DNA from: Actinomyces viscosus
GTDB taxonomy: Bacteria; Bacteroidota; Bacteroidia; Flavobacteriales_D; Crocinitomicaceae
DNA length: 5,482 nucleotides
Assembly: GCA_943326975.2 (NCBI GenBank)
Contig: CALPVI020000148.1
Coordinates: 1 to 5,482, forward strand
Reading direction: 5' to 3'
The notes under the pieces are model-generated. The model was not told the origin of the DNA and searched no databases. It saw only the letters and a list, made by a program, of their open reading frames with translations. This document shows positions 5,381-5,482 of this stretch, in pieces (the first letter of the stretch is position 1; each line of letters opens with the position of its first letter). The position numbers and the translations under genes were made by a program.

Positions 5381-5482
5381 CTAATTTTTTTGTTGAAGTT
5401 CTTTTTTACGTTGTTTTGCATATTGCTTTTGTAATAAGGCAACATGTTGGTTCATCCTTCTTATTTCACCTTCCGTTTTTCC
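5381..5482 (-). CDS. C-terminal end of an unidentified gene upstream of the SCO gene
   Basis: An open frame enters from the right edge and ends with TAG at 5383-5381, giving 33 residues that begin GKTEGEIRRMNQ and end KKELQQKN. The tail is basic and rich in Gln and Lys and could form an amphipathic or coiled-coil helix (EIRRMNQHVALLQKQYAKQ). The stop is four bases from the SCO start, so the genes are probably co-transcribed. In flavobacteria this position often holds a small gene following the oxidase subunit III/IV genes, but the fragment is too short for me to name a family. Frame openness over only 102 bases is modest evidence alone; the tight spacing supports it. Confidence 0.6.
   Translation of the reverse strand, partial: GKTEGEIRRMNQHVALLQKQYAKQRKKELQQKN

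Overview
The window is an AT-rich, single-chromosome-style segment from a member of the Bacteroidota, most likely the Flavobacteriia. The evidence is a SprE/PorW-type gliding and type IX secretion protein, two promoter -7 elements fitting the Bacteroidota consensus TAnnTTTG, A/T-rich start regions without Shine-Dalgarno sites, and the caa3-type oxidase assembly context of the SCO and DUF420 genes. I see no phage, insertion sequence, CRISPR array, tRNA or rRNA.

Left block (1-2568, + strand): the 3' two thirds or so of a sprE/porW-like gene, then a bactofilin, a small AtpZ-type two-helix protein and a four-helix AtpI-like membrane protein, closely packed or overlapping. From memory of flavobacterial genomes this set normally leads directly into atpB and the other F-type ATP synthase genes. 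Here it stops at 2568. An ATGA stop/start overlap there opens only a seven-codon frame, and the sequence runs straight into a convergent gene. This looks like a rearrangement junction.

Middle block (2581-4209): two tandem yceI-family genes on the - strand encode exported lipocalin-like isoprenoid/quinone-binding proteins one base apart. They diverge from an HxlR-family winged-helix regulator on the + strand. The 149-base divergent region holds two -7 boxes arranged symmetrically about one dyad, followed on the hxlR side by a tandem pair of 18-bp near-palindromic units. This suggests the regulator controls both itself and the yceI pair.

Right block (4206-5482, - strand): the end of an unidentified gene, an SCO1/SenC copper-chaperone lipoprotein and a DUF420 polytopic membrane protein form a tightly coupled operon typical of cytochrome c oxidase assembly. 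Its last gene overlaps the end of hxlR by four bases.

No plainly new system is visible. The points most worth following up are the compact symmetric divergent promoter/operator with its tandem palindromes, and the apparent loss or relocation of the ATP synthase genes from the end of the left block.
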